Source: Bacteroidales bacterium (GTDB lineage: Bacteria; Bacteroidota; Bacteroidia; Bacteroidales; F082). From it: a stretch of 42,334 bases of DNA. The notes under the pieces were generated by a model. The model did not search any database and was not told the DNA's origin. It worked only from the letters and a program-made list of their open reading frames with translations. Below, in pieces: positions 26,239 through 34,185 of this stretch. The position numbers and the translations under genes were made by a program. The stretch covers positions 1 to 42,334 of the forward strand of contig JAFOBJ010000021.1 in NCBI GenBank assembly GCA_017381865.1. Direction: 5' to 3'. Each line of letters starts with the position of its first letter. Within the stretch, counting starts at the first letter, position 1.

Positions 26239-27726
26239 TTATTGATAAAATTCAAAAATGATGTTGTATGTTCCTGTGGAATTAGTTCCTTCTATTCTGA
26301 TTTTACCGTTTCTATCGTTATTCAATGCTTTTCTAAGGTCATTTTCAGAGCTTACTTTTTGATAATTAACCGACAGTATTACGAAATCGTTTGTGATTCC
26401 TTTTTGTTTAAAAACACCATCTTTCACCTCAACAACCTTCAATCCGTGGTTTATTCCAAGCTCGCTCTTCAACGATGCAGACAAAGCTTGGGCTTTTATT
26501 CCCAACACTTCGTTATAGAAACTATCACTATCCTTATGCAATTCTTCTGTACCTTCCAAATTCTTCAGCGTTACTTCTTTTACTAAAATATTACCATTTC
26601 GCAGTATCTTCACTTTAACCTTGTCGCCTGGACGATATTGACTTACCACTCCAACCAATTGAGAGTTTGAATTAACAGATATATTATTAACACTCAACAA
26701 AATATCATCTTCCTTAATACCAGCATCTTTTGCTCCACCTCTTTCGTTTACCTCCATAATATAAACTCCCGACATTTCTTCAATGCCTTTTGACTCTGCA
26801 AGTTCCTCTGTAATCTCAACAATGCTTACGCCAAGATATGCTCTTTGCAACGATCCATATTGCAAGAAATCCTCAACGACTTTCTTAACGATATTCGAAG
26901 GAATAGCAAAAGAATATCCTTCATAACTACCTGTACGAGAAGCTATCGCCGCATTTATTCCTATAAGATTTCCATCAACATCAACCAATGCGCCACCGCT
27001 ATTGCCTGGATTTATTGCTGCATCTGTCTGAATAAACGATTCTATCGTACTTCCATCTCCTAAGATATTTATATTGCGTGCCTTTGCACTGACAATACCG
27101 GCTGTAACCGTTGATGTCAAATTAAACGGATTTCCAACAGCTAACACCCACTCTCCTACCTTCACCTCATCAGAATCAGCAAAAGTAAGATATTCCAAAT
27201 CTTTAGCATCAACTTTTATCAAAGCTAAATCTGTACTAGGATCATTACCTATGATTGTAGCACTTTTCTTATGTTTGTCGTTGAAAGTCACTTCGATTTT
27301 ACTTGCGCCCTCTACAACGTGATTATTTGTCACAATATAGCCATCCGGAGAAATAACGACACCAGATCCATACGCAACAGAAACATTATTAGGCATTTGC
27401 ATCTGTCCTCCATACAACTGTTCTATCAAGGAACCGAAGAAATCATAATAACTACTACCTTTTGAAACCACTTCTGTCTTGATATGAACTACAGTGTTTA
27501 CTGTCTTTTCCGCAGCATCAACGAAACCATTTCCATCGCCATAAGCCATATAATTAGCCCTAACTATTGGCGTTGTTTTATCATCAACCGAACATGCTTG
27601 TACTTCCATACTTGCAATAGATTGTCTCATCTCGCGTTGCGACATATAAAGATTAATAGTCAGAACACATAATGCTATAAACATAGCACTTAAAATCACG
27701 AATAATACATTTGTTTTACTCTTCAT
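26239..27726 (-). CDS. degP: HtrA/DegP-family periplasmic serine protease with two PDZ domains
   Basis: The protein degrades or refolds damaged envelope proteins. An uncleaved anchor or signal peptide lies at residues 7-28. The trypsin-like domain (about 65-270) has the full triad: His136 (TNNHVVEG), Asp166 (STDLALIKV), Ser243 (NPGNSGGA). PDZ1 is at about 290-385 (AYLGVSIVEI; GAKDAGIKEDDILLSV), and a shorter PDZ2 at about 405-490 (VKDGVFKQKGITNDFVILSV). Length (495) is normal for the Do family. The start at 27726 gives the signal peptide directly. No standard -7 box was seen upstream. Confidence 0.95.
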   Translation of the reverse strand: MKSKTNVLFVILSAMFIALCVLTINLYMSQREMRQSIASMEVQACSVDDKTTPIVRANYMAYGDGNGFVDAAEKTVNTVVHIKTEVVSKGSSYYDFFGSLIEQLYGGQMQMPNNVSVAYGSGVVISPDGYIVTNNHVVEGASKIEVTFNDKHKKSATIIGNDPSTDLALIKVDAKDLEYLTFADSDEVKVGEWVLAVGNPFNLTSTVTAGIVSAKARNINILGDGSTIESFIQTDAAINPGNSGGALVDVDGNLIGINAAIASRTGSYEGYSFAIPSNIVKKVVEDFLQYGSLQRAYLGVSIVEITEELAESKGIEEMSGVYIMEVNERGGAKDAGIKEDDILLSVNNISVNSNSQLVGVVSQYRPGDKVKVKILRNGNILVKEVTLKNLEGTEELHKDSDSFYNEVLGIKAQALSASLKSELGINHGLKVVEVKDGVFKQKGITNDFVILSVNYQKVSSENDLRKALNNDRNGKIRIEGTNSTGTYNIIFEFYQ

Positions 27727-27913
27727 ATTTTAAAATTAGTTGGTTAATAAAAAATGATGTCATTCATTGTTTTAATTTTCCTCAGGAGACATCATCCTGA
27801 TTCTTTTTAAGAGTAAAGATTCTTTTTCGATATGGTTTATTTTAAAAAAAGTACTATTTTTACAATATCAAAATTCCTGCCAAAACAATAATGTTTTTAA
27901 ACAGAATATTTTT
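27727..27913. other. Divergent spacer between htrA and dapF
   Basis: This AT-rich spacer contains a short hairpin CAGGA-gacatca-TCCTG (27783-27799). No TAnnTTTG box was found on either strand, although both genes must start from here. Nothing else is recognisable. Confidence 0.4.
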
Positions 27914-28726
27914 ATGAATAATCTTATAAATCAAAGTATTAAATTCAGCAAATATCATGGTGCAGGCAATGATTTCATCATGATAAACGCAATAGAAAGC
28001 GAAATATTATTAAACGAAGAATTAATATATAATATGTGTGACCGACGCATCGGTATCGGAGCTGACGGCTTGATAATTTTATTACCTTCTGAAAATTATG
28101 ATTTTAAGATGAAATATTACAATTGTGATGGCAGAGAAAGTACTTTTTGTGGAAATGGAGGCCGTTGTATAGCAGCTTTCGCCTATCAACAAGGCATCGT
28201 GAAAGAAAATGCGACATACGAAGCCATCGATGGCATTCACAATGTCAGTATTTTGCAAAAATCTTTTAACGAATTTCATGTGGAATTGTCAATGTGCGAC
28301 ATTTTGTCTTATAAATGTGACGAAAATAGCCTTTTAATTAACACAGGTTCACCACATTATGTTAAAAAAATTAACAATTTGTCAGATTTAGATGTCAATA
28401 CTGAAGGTGCTAAAATTCGTTATGATAAAAATATATCTGACGATGGCGTTAACGTAGATTTCTTATTAAACGACAATGGAAATATTCATATCAGGACTTA
28501 TGAACGAGGCGTTGAAAATGAAACCCTCGCCTGTGGCACTGGTGTAACTGCCTCTGCAATAGCAGCTTCTCTTTGGTTCGGAGGAAACGATATCGACATA
28601 TATACTCAAATCGCAAAATTGAACGTTCGCTTCGACAGAGAAAATAATCAATTCAAAAATGTAATTTTATCTGGCCCAGCAACACATGTTTTTGACGGAA
28701 TATTTATCTTTGCACCTCAAAACTGA
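27914..28726 (+). CDS. dapF: Diaminopimelate epimerase
   Basis: DapF converts LL- to meso-diaminopimelate, the last step before the peptidoglycan cross-linking residue and lysine. The two catalytic cysteines are present: Cys79 in FCGNGGRC and Cys207 in LACGTG. Further family signatures are KYHGAGNDF at the start, GIGADG (48-53) and NTGSPHYV (143-150). The length of 270 residues is normal. It begins a plus-strand run with a GNAT gene and mltG, spaced 5 and about 0 bases apart, so it is likely an envelope-related operon. Confidence 0.97.
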   Translation: MNNLINQSIKFSKYHGAGNDFIMINAIESEILLNEELIYNMCDRRIGIGADGLIILLPSENYDFKMKYYNCDGRESTFCGNGGRCIAAFAYQQGIVKENATYEAIDGIHNVSILQKSFNEFHVELSMCDILSYKCDENSLLINTGSPHYVKKINNLSDLDVNTEGAKIRYDKNISDDGVNVDFLLNDNGNIHIRTYERGVENETLACGTGVTASAIAASLWFGGNDIDIYTQIAKLNVRFDRENNQFKNVILSGPATHVFDGIFIFAPQN

Positions 28727-28731
28727 AATCC

Positions 28732-29256
28732 ATGTTCGCACAAGACGAAAATATAATAATAAGAGCCGCCGAACCCAAAGATGCTTCATTGATATATAAA
28801 TGGGAAAACGACCAAGAAATATGGCGCGTCAGCGAAACTTATATGCCATATTCCTTATATCAAATCGAAGAATTCTTGTTGAATAACAGCGACTTGTTTT
28901 CCATAAGACAAATACGTTTCATCATCGAAAGAAAAAACGATAACAAAAACATCGGCTGCATCGACTTATACGATTTCGACCCAATACACATGAGAGCTGG
29001 CGTAGGAATTCTATTGCAAAAAGAATTCAGAAAACAAGGTTACGCACAAGAAGCTCTGCAACTTCTCCTCGACTATTGCTTCAACACTCTGATGCTTAAA
29101 CAAATTTATTGTCTTATCGACGTACTTAACACCGACAGCATTAACTTATTTACAAAAATAGGATTCGTTCAGTGCGGTCTTCGCAAAGAATGGATAAGAA
29201 CTCCAAACGGATTCATAGACGAAATAGAACTTCAATACATTAACAAAAACTTTTGA
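28732..29256 (+). CDS. GNAT-family N-acetyltransferase (RimJ/RimL-like)
   Basis: This 174-residue GNAT enzyme uses acetyl-CoA. It shows the family opening IIIRAAEPKDASLIYKWEND, a core strand MRAGVGILLQKEFRKQGYAQ with the R/Q-x-x-G-x-G/A acetyl-CoA loop (FRKQGYA), and a closing NLFTKIGFVQCGLRKEWI. It resembles ribosomal-protein or spermidine acetyltransferases, but the acceptor is unknown. It lies five bases after dapF, and its TGA overlaps the ATG of mltG (TGATG). Confidence 0.9.
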   Translation: MFAQDENIIIRAAEPKDASLIYKWENDQEIWRVSETYMPYSLYQIEEFLLNNSDLFSIRQIRFIIERKNDNKNIGCIDLYDFDPIHMRAGVGILLQKEFRKQGYAQEALQLLLDYCFNTLMLKQIYCLIDVLNTDSINLFTKIGFVQCGLRKEWIRTPNGFIDEIELQYINKNF

Positions 29257-30332
29257 TGAAAACTTTAAAATCATATCACAAAGAACACATTGATAAAATG
29301 AAAAAAATAAAACGTATATCATTCGGTATATTCAGCATCTTATTGATATTGTTCGTTTTCATTTTCGTAAAAATGTATAATTCCATAATCACACCTAACA
29401 TATCAACAAAAGGAAATTATTCTTTATACATTTATTCTAATGATGATTTTGAAACAATAAAAAACAAACTTTATTCCGACAGCATTATCATCAACAGAAA
29501 ATCTTTCGAGTGGGTTGCCAAAAAACTGGATTATCCAAAATACATAAAATCAGGACATTATGTCATCAAAGACGGCATGAGCAATCGCCATTTGTTAAAT
29601 ATGCTTCGCTCAGGAAGCCAAACTCCAGTGAAATTCACCTTTAATAATATAAGAACCATAGAACAACTCGCAGCTCGTATCGACGAACAACTCGAAGTTG
29701 ATTCTTTGTCAATTATAAATGCTGTAAACGAAAGCACAACTCTCAAAGAAATGGGCTTCGACAAAGAAAATGTCGCCGCTTTATTCATACCAAACACTTA
29801 CGAGTTATATTGGAATATCGAAGCTGAAGAATTCATAGAAAAAATGATTAATGAATATAATCGTTTCTGGAACAACGACCGTTTGGCAAAAGCCCAGAAA
29901 CAAAACCTCACTCCTATCAAAGTCAGCATCTTGGCATCTATCGTCGACAAAGAAACCGCCAAAGTATCAGAAATGCCTCGCATTGCCGGCGTTTATATCA
30001 ATAGATTAAAGAAAAACTGGCTGCTTCAAGCTGACCCAACTTTGATTTTCGCACTCGGCGAATTTGAAATTAAAAGAGTGCTCGATGTTCACAAAGAAAT
30101 CGATTCTCCATATAATACTTACAAACACATAGGACTTCCTCCAGGACCAATCTGCATTCCTTCTATCGCCGCAATCGATGCCGTCTTAAATGCTGAAAAT
30201 CATAAGTATTTCTACTTCTGCGCAAAAGATGACCTTTCTGGCTACCATGCATTCGCAAAAACTATGAGAGAACATAATATCAATGCAGAAAAATATAGGA
30301 AAGCGTTAAATAAGAAGAAAATTTGGAGATAA
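29256..30332 (+). CDS. mltG: Endolytic murein transglycosylase MltG
   Basis: MltG cuts nascent peptidoglycan strands and is thought to set their length. It has a cytoplasmic start, one TM helix (about residues 20-42, ISFGIFSILLILFVFIFVKM) and a LysM-like region, and then the YceG domain. Conserved stretches are FIPNTYELYWN, ASIVDKETAK (the catalytic Glu region, with Asp in place of the more common Glu before Lys), AGVYINRL, LQADPTLIFALG and YNTYKHIGLPPGPICIPS. ATG 29256 is preferred to an in-frame TTG at 29253 because it forms the TGATG overlap with the upstream gene. Confidence 0.95.
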   Translation: MKTLKSYHKEHIDKMKKIKRISFGIFSILLILFVFIFVKMYNSIITPNISTKGNYSLYIYSNDDFETIKNKLYSDSIIINRKSFEWVAKKLDYPKYIKSGHYVIKDGMSNRHLLNMLRSGSQTPVKFTFNNIRTIEQLAARIDEQLEVDSLSIINAVNESTTLKEMGFDKENVAALFIPNTYELYWNIEAEEFIEKMINEYNRFWNNDRLAKAQKQNLTPIKVSILASIVDKETAKVSEMPRIAGVYINRLKKNWLLQADPTLIFALGEFEIKRVLDVHKEIDSPYNTYKHIGLPPGPICIPSIAAIDAVLNAENHKYFYFCAKDDLSGYHAFAKTMREHNINAEKYRKALNKKKIWR

Positions 30333-30342
30333 TATTTGTCAA

Positions 30343-30405
30343 TTCATAATTCTTAATTCATAATGCATAATTATAAGCTCAAATCTCATAAATCAAAGCT
30401 CACAG
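30343..30405. repeat. Heptamer tract that supplies the start codon of the next gene
   Basis: Nine in-phase 7-bp units run TTCATAA, TTCTTAA, TTCATAA, TGCATAA, TTATAAG, CTCAAAT, CTCATAA, ATCAAAG, CTCACAG. The ATG at 30363 lies at the junction of units three and four. Confidence 0.85.
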
Positions 30406-31295
30406 TTTTACTATTGTTGTTTGCTTTTTCATTGACAGCTTTCTCTCAAGAAAATGATTCTTTAAAAGATGTCAAGAAAAATATTGGAATTGTTATAGGT
30501 ACTGAAGCGGCTCTTTATGCAGGAACAATGACTGGCTTATATTATTTATGGTATGCCGACTACAACCAAGGAAAATTCCATTTACACAATGACAACAGCA
30601 ATTGGCTGCAAATGGATAAAGGCGGACACGCAACTTCTGCTTACTACATTGGTTCTCTTGGTTATGAAGCTTTACGACTTGCTGGATGCAATGAAAAAAA
30701 ATCAACACTATATGGCGCCCCTATCGGATTTGTATTCCTAACCACCGTAGAATTTTTCGACGGACTTTCTTCTGGATGGGGTTTCTCTTGGGGTGACATG
30801 GCCGCTAATGCATTTGGAACCGCTTTGTTTATGGGACAACAAGCTCTGTGGCACGAACAGAGAATATCCTTGAAATACTCTTATCATAACACTCAGTTTC
30901 CTCAATATCGCCCTGACCTTTTGGGTTCTAATCTTCCAGAAAAAATGTTAAAAGATTATAACGGACAGACATTTTGGTTATCCTTCAATATCAAATCTTT
31001 ATTGCTTAACAAAGATTCAAAATTTCCTTCTTGGATAAATATCGCCTTTGGCTATAGCGGCGACGGAATGTCTGGAGCCGTCTATAATACAAGCAGTTAC
31101 AACGGTCAAGCAATACCGGAATTCACTCGTACACGACAATTCTTACTTTCACCCGACATTGATTTGACAAGAATTCCTGTAAAAAACAAATTCTTAAAAA
31201 CAACTTTAAAAGTGTTAAATATTATTAAGATACCAATGCCCGCAATAATGTTGGATTCCCAAGGCAAATTCAGTGCATACTTGTTATATTTTTAA
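30363..31295 (+). CDS. DUF2279 (YfiM-like) exported protein
   Basis: The protein has a signal peptide (hydrophobic core LTVLLLLFAFSLTAFSQ) preceded by an unusually long basic start, MHNYKLKSHKSK, which is encoded by a heptamer tract. The DUF2279 domain is seen at about 75-165: DKGGHATSAYYIGSLGYEA, TTVEFFDGLSSGWGFSWGDM, ANAFGTALF. The family is uncharacterised and probably periplasmic or outer-membrane associated. The C-terminal half has alternating strands (FWLSFNIKSLL, NIAFGYSGDGM), suggesting a beta structure. No other ATG precedes the signal core, so the repeat-derived start is likely real, but a TTG within the core cannot be excluded. Confidence 0.85.
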   Translation: MHNYKLKSHKSKLTVLLLLFAFSLTAFSQENDSLKDVKKNIGIVIGTEAALYAGTMTGLYYLWYADYNQGKFHLHNDNSNWLQMDKGGHATSAYYIGSLGYEALRLAGCNEKKSTLYGAPIGFVFLTTVEFFDGLSSGWGFSWGDMAANAFGTALFMGQQALWHEQRISLKYSYHNTQFPQYRPDLLGSNLPEKMLKDYNGQTFWLSFNIKSLLLNKDSKFPSWINIAFGYSGDGMSGAVYNTSSYNGQAIPEFTRTRQFLLSPDIDLTRIPVKNKFLKTTLKVLNIIKIPMPAIMLDSQGKFSAYLLYF

Positions 31296-31307
31296 ACAAC
31301 TTTTTAT

Positions 31308-31315
31308 TATCTTTG
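31308..31315 (+). promoter_or_regulatory. -7 element of the TPR lipoprotein gene
   Basis: TATCTTTG lies 24 bases before the ATG and is a perfect TAnnTTTG match. No clear TTG lies at the normal spacing. Confidence 0.6.
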
Positions 31316-31331
31316 TAGAAAATTAATTTGT

Positions 31332-31742
31332 ATGAAAAGAATATTTAAGACAATAGCATTTGCATCGTTATTATTTTTAGCTAGTTGCGGCAACAATCCT
31401 GAGAAATCAAGAAACTTTTACGACAAAGGTATGGATTATCTCTATTGTTCCCAATTTGAAGAAGCAATAGAACATTTTGACAAAGCAATAAAATATGATG
31501 CTGAAAACTACGAAGCTTACTTCTATCGCGGTTGCGCAAAATACAACATATTTCAAAGAGAATCTGCTTTGGAAGATTATAACAAAACCCTTGAACTGAA
31601 TCCTGATTATCTTCAAGCTTACTTCAACATTGGCTTATATTACAGAAGCATAAGCGATTACGACATGGCTTGCTACTACTTCAAAATTGCAGAAGCCAAA
31701 GGCAGACCAAATATGGAAGATTACACAAAACATTGTAGATAA
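31332..31742 (+). CDS. TPR-repeat lipoprotein
   Basis: This small 136-residue lipoprotein (lipobox LASC-GNNP, Cys about 19) consists of three tetratricopeptide repeats: NFYDKGMDYLYCSQFEEAIE, AYFYRGCAKYNIFQRESALE, AYFNIGLYYRSISDYDMACY. TPR arrays bind other proteins, so it is probably an envelope scaffold. The partner is unknown. It has its own promoter candidate just upstream and is followed after 37 bases by the HAD gene. Confidence 0.88.
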   Translation: MKRIFKTIAFASLLFLASCGNNPEKSRNFYDKGMDYLYCSQFEEAIEHFDKAIKYDAENYEAYFYRGCAKYNIFQRESALEDYNKTLELNPDYLQAYFNIGLYYRSISDYDMACYYFKIAEAKGRPNMEDYTKHCR

Positions 31743-31779
31743 CTAAGGCTTTTGAACTAAAGCCATTGAACTTGGCATT

Positions 31780-32421
31780 ATGGTAAAGACTATCATTTGG
31801 GATTGGAACGGAACTTTATTAAACGACCTCGACTTGTCATTGGAGTCTGTAAATGTTTTGCTAAAAGAAAGAAATATTCCTGAATTAACCGCCGAACGAT
31901 ATAGAGATATTTTTGGTTTCCCAGTAGTGGATTATTATGTCAAAGCTGGCTTCGACTTTGAAAAAGAACCTTTCGAAATACCTGCAAAACAATATGTTAA
32001 ATTGTACGCAGCAGGAGCACCTAAGTTAAACTTATTCCAAGATGTCGTTGACACTCTTAATTTTTTTAAAGAAAACGGCTATCGACAGATTGTATTATCA
32101 GCAATGAAAGATGATAATTTAAAGCTGATGATAAACAATGCTGGAATATCACATTTCTTTGAACATATTTTTGGTATAAGCGACAACTATGCCAGAGAAA
32201 AAGTGTCTTTAGGAAAACAAGTTGTCGAAAAACTGAATTTGAATCCGTCTGAATGTCTTATGGTTGGCGACACCTTACACGACGCAGAGGTTGCGGAACA
32301 ATGCGGCTTCGATTGCATATTATTCAGCGGCGGTCACGTTTCAAAACAACGTCTGGAAACAAAAGGAAAAATTATTGTAGATAGTTTGAGCGAATTAAAA
32401 CAAATCATTCATCTTCAATAA
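31780..32421 (+). CDS. HAD-superfamily hydrolase (phosphoglycolate phosphatase-like)
   Basis: This 213-residue HAD protein has an alpha-helical cap (about 15-85). Motif I is IIWDWNGTLL, with nucleophile Asp8 but Asn10 where most phosphatases have the acid/base Asp. Motif II is VLSAMKDD, motif III the Lys in EKVSLGKQ, and motif IV VGDTLHDAEVA. The DWNGT form is common among Bacteroidota HAD-like proteins, so it may be active in a slower or different way. It ends tail to tail with the MORN gene, overlapping by 17 bases. Confidence 0.88.
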   Translation: MVKTIIWDWNGTLLNDLDLSLESVNVLLKERNIPELTAERYRDIFGFPVVDYYVKAGFDFEKEPFEIPAKQYVKLYAAGAPKLNLFQDVVDTLNFFKENGYRQIVLSAMKDDNLKLMINNAGISHFFEHIFGISDNYAREKVSLGKQVVEKLNLNPSECLMVGDTLHDAEVAEQCGFDCILFSGGHVSKQRLETKGKIIVDSLSELKQIIHLQ

Positions 32422-33130
32422 TTTCCATATAACCATCGATTGGTGATTCCATGTAATTATCCGTTGATATTAAATTACCTGAAATATCATAATATTTCCA
32501 CTCTCCCACTTTGGCTCCGTCTTTGAAGAGACCTTCTTCTTTCACGATACCATTCTGATAATAATGAATATAATTGCCGCTTAATTTATCGTTATGATAA
32601 TAAGCCTCAATCATAGGAACGCCATTGTCATAAAATCTTGAATAAAATCCATGTTTCATACCATTGACGTATTCCGTCTCTTCTATAACTAATTGTGTTC
32701 CTGCCAAATATGCCTCCGACTTACCAACTAAATTTCCATTGTTATAATTTTCAACAAGAATAAGAGAACCATCTTCTTCGCTATAATATTCCCATCTGTC
32801 TTGTTTTTTCTTGTTGATATATTTACCTTTTGCAACTACTTTACCTTCAGGCGAATAGATTTCACTTTCGGTAACATTATTCTTTAAATTCTTATTTTTA
32901 GCAAACAAATTTCCATTTTCAGAATAATACAAAAATTCTCCTACTGGCTCATTATTTTTAAACTGACCTTTATAACGTATTTGTCCATTACTATGATATT
33001 CAATCCATTTACCTTGGCGACGTCCTTGTTTATCAGTTTTGTTATAATTATTTTGAGCGTAAATGTTTTCTGAAAATAACAGTGTTAAAAGTGTTAAAAA
33101 AAGTGCGAATATCTTTGTTAATTTTTTCAT
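32405..33130 (-). CDS. Exported MORN-repeat (YwqK-like) protein
   Basis: After a signal peptide (MKKLTKIFALFLTLLTLLFS, cut near YAQ), the 241-residue chain is a string of about eight MORN-type repeats of about 23 residues: GKWIEYHSNGQIRYKGQFKN, EPVGEFLYYSENGNLFAKNK, GFYSRFYDNGVPMIEAYYHN, GNYIHYYQNGIVKEEGLFKD. The family is annotated as YwqK antitoxin-like, but in Bacteroidota such exported forms have no known toxin partner, and none is seen here. Its promoter candidate (33145) is divergent from that of recR. Confidence 0.88.
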   Translation of the reverse strand: MKKLTKIFALFLTLLTLLFSENIYAQNNYNKTDKQGRRQGKWIEYHSNGQIRYKGQFKNNEPVGEFLYYSENGNLFAKNKNLKNNVTESEIYSPEGKVVAKGKYINKKKQDRWEYYSEEDGSLILVENYNNGNLVGKSEAYLAGTQLVIEETEYVNGMKHGFYSRFYDNGVPMIEAYYHNDKLSGNYIHYYQNGIVKEEGLFKDGAKVGEWKYYDISGNLISTDNYMESPIDGYMEIIEDE

Positions 33131-33144
33131 GATTTGTTTTTTTG

Positions 33145-33180
33145 CAAAGTTAAAAAGTTTTTAGATTTAACGTATCTTTG
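33145..33180. promoter_or_regulatory. Divergent -7 elements of the MORN gene and recR
   Basis: TAACTTTG on the minus strand (33145-33152) points to the MORN gene. TATCTTTG on the plus strand (33173-33180) points to recR, 20 bases before its ATG. Both match TAnnTTTG. The spacer is only 70 bases. Confidence 0.65.
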
Positions 33181-33200
33181 CAGAAAAAGTTGTACGATTT

Positions 33201-33809
33201 ATGGCAGAATATTCATCTATATTATTGGAAAAGGCAGTTGACGAATTATCTAAGTTACCAGGCATCGGAAAAAAGACGGCATTGCGACTTGCATTACATC
33301 TTTTAGGAGAAGAAAAACTCAAGACCGACCAATTATGTAAGTCGTTGAGTGACATGAGAAATAATATAGTTTTATGCAAACGCTGCTATAACATCAGCGA
33401 TGAGCCTTTATGCTCAATTTGCTCCAATCCTAAACGCGATGAATCTCTGCTTTGTGTTGTCGCCGATATGCGCGACGTGCTAGCAATTGAACGAACCTGC
33501 TCTTTCAACGGATTATATCACGTTCTTGGAGGCATCATAAATCCAATCGAAGGAATATCACCAAACGATTTAAGAATCAACGAACTTCTGGAAAGAACCA
33601 TCAAGGATGATATTAAAGAAATTATCTTAGCATTGCCTGCAACAATAGAAGGCGACACAACTAATTATTATCTGTCAAGAGTGTTAAAAGATTTTAACGG
33701 AACTATAAGTACAATTGCAAAAGGAATTTCTGTTGGCGACGCACTCGAATACGCCGACGAAGTGACCCTGGGAAGGTCTATAGCGAATCGTATTCCGTAT
33801 AATAAATAG
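33201..33809 (+). CDS. recR: Recombination mediator RecR
   Basis: RecR works with RecO (and RecF) to load RecA on SSB-coated gaps. At 202 residues it has the normal length. It has an N-terminal helix-hairpin-helix (LPGIGKKTALRLALHLL, about 19-35), a C4 zinc motif with Cys59, Cys62, Cys71 and Cys74, and a Toprim domain (LLCVVADMRDVLAIERTCSF, then GLYHVLGGIINPIEGISPNDL). The stop is directly abutted by a heptamer tract. It is probably monocistronic, and the next gene is convergent. Confidence 0.97.
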   Translation: MAEYSSILLEKAVDELSKLPGIGKKTALRLALHLLGEEKLKTDQLCKSLSDMRNNIVLCKRCYNISDEPLCSICSNPKRDESLLCVVADMRDVLAIERTCSFNGLYHVLGGIINPIEGISPNDLRINELLERTIKDDIKEIILALPATIEGDTTNYYLSRVLKDFNGTISTIAKGISVGDALEYADEVTLGRSIANRIPYNK

Positions 33810-33914
33810 TTTAAAGTTTAAAGTTTAAGGTTCAACGTTCAAAATTCATTGTCAATTGCTCATTTTCAATTGTCAATTTTTCATTGTCAATTTCACATTG
33901 CTCATTCTCAATTT
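33810..33914. repeat. 15-unit heptamer tract from the recR stop into the convergent gene
   Basis: The first base after the recR TAG starts 15 in-phase 7-bp units: TTTAAAG x2, TTTAAGG, TTCAACG, TTCAAAA, TTCATTG, TCAATTG, CTCATTT and relatives. The last 83 bases encode the C-terminus of the minus-strand gene. Confidence 0.9.
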
Positions 33915-34143
33915 CTTCAAAGAGATCGAGTTGATTTTCTGTAAGATATAATTCAGCTGGAACTTCATATTCATAATGAGATATGAAACGTTCTATGCTT
34001 TTCTTTATCAGTTTGACTGGCGTAGTTCGTCTTGCCTTGCAATAATTTTTAAGAGATTTGTATTGACCTGATGTCAATTTAAAAGTCACCGCATGATATT
34101 TATACCTGCGGCGACTTTTTTTCTTATTTCTGTTAGGCGACAT
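33832..34143 (-). CDS. Small basic protein with RHH-like segment and repeat-derived tail
   Basis: This 103-residue protein opens with a very basic stretch (NRNKKKSRRRYKYHAV) followed by FKLTSGQYKSLKNYCKARRT and PVKLIKKSIERFISHY. That resembles a ribbon-helix-helix DNA-binding unit and recalls conserved small proteins of Bacteroidota. The body ends near LYLTENQLDLFEE. The last 25 or so residues (ENEQCEID, NEKLTIE, NEQLTMN, FER) are the translation of a DNA heptamer tract and so are probably not part of the ancestral protein. It lies 27 bases downstream of glmM on the same strand. Confidence 0.75.
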   Translation of the reverse strand: MSPNRNKKKSRRRYKYHAVTFKLTSGQYKSLKNYCKARRTTPVKLIKKSIERFISHYEYEVPAELYLTENQLDLFEEIENEQCEIDNEKLTIENEQLTMNFER

Positions 34144-34185
34144 AAGTTTTCAGTTTTCAGTTTTAAATTTTCAGTTTTTCACTGC
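34144..34185. repeat. Heptamer tract at the glmM 3' end
   Basis: TTTTCAG / TTTTAAA type units (TTTTCAGTTTTCAGTTTTAA) span the 27-base gap between glmM and the small downstream gene and cover the glmM stop region. Confidence 0.65.

Noticed and set aside
32405-33130. MORN protein as the antitoxin of a local toxin-antitoxin pair
   Set aside because: It has a signal peptide, and no toxin-like gene is next to it. The antitoxin label of the family is not supported here.
33810-33914. Heptamer tracts as small CRISPR arrays
   Set aside because: The units are only 7 bp with no spacers, so they are simple tandem repeats.
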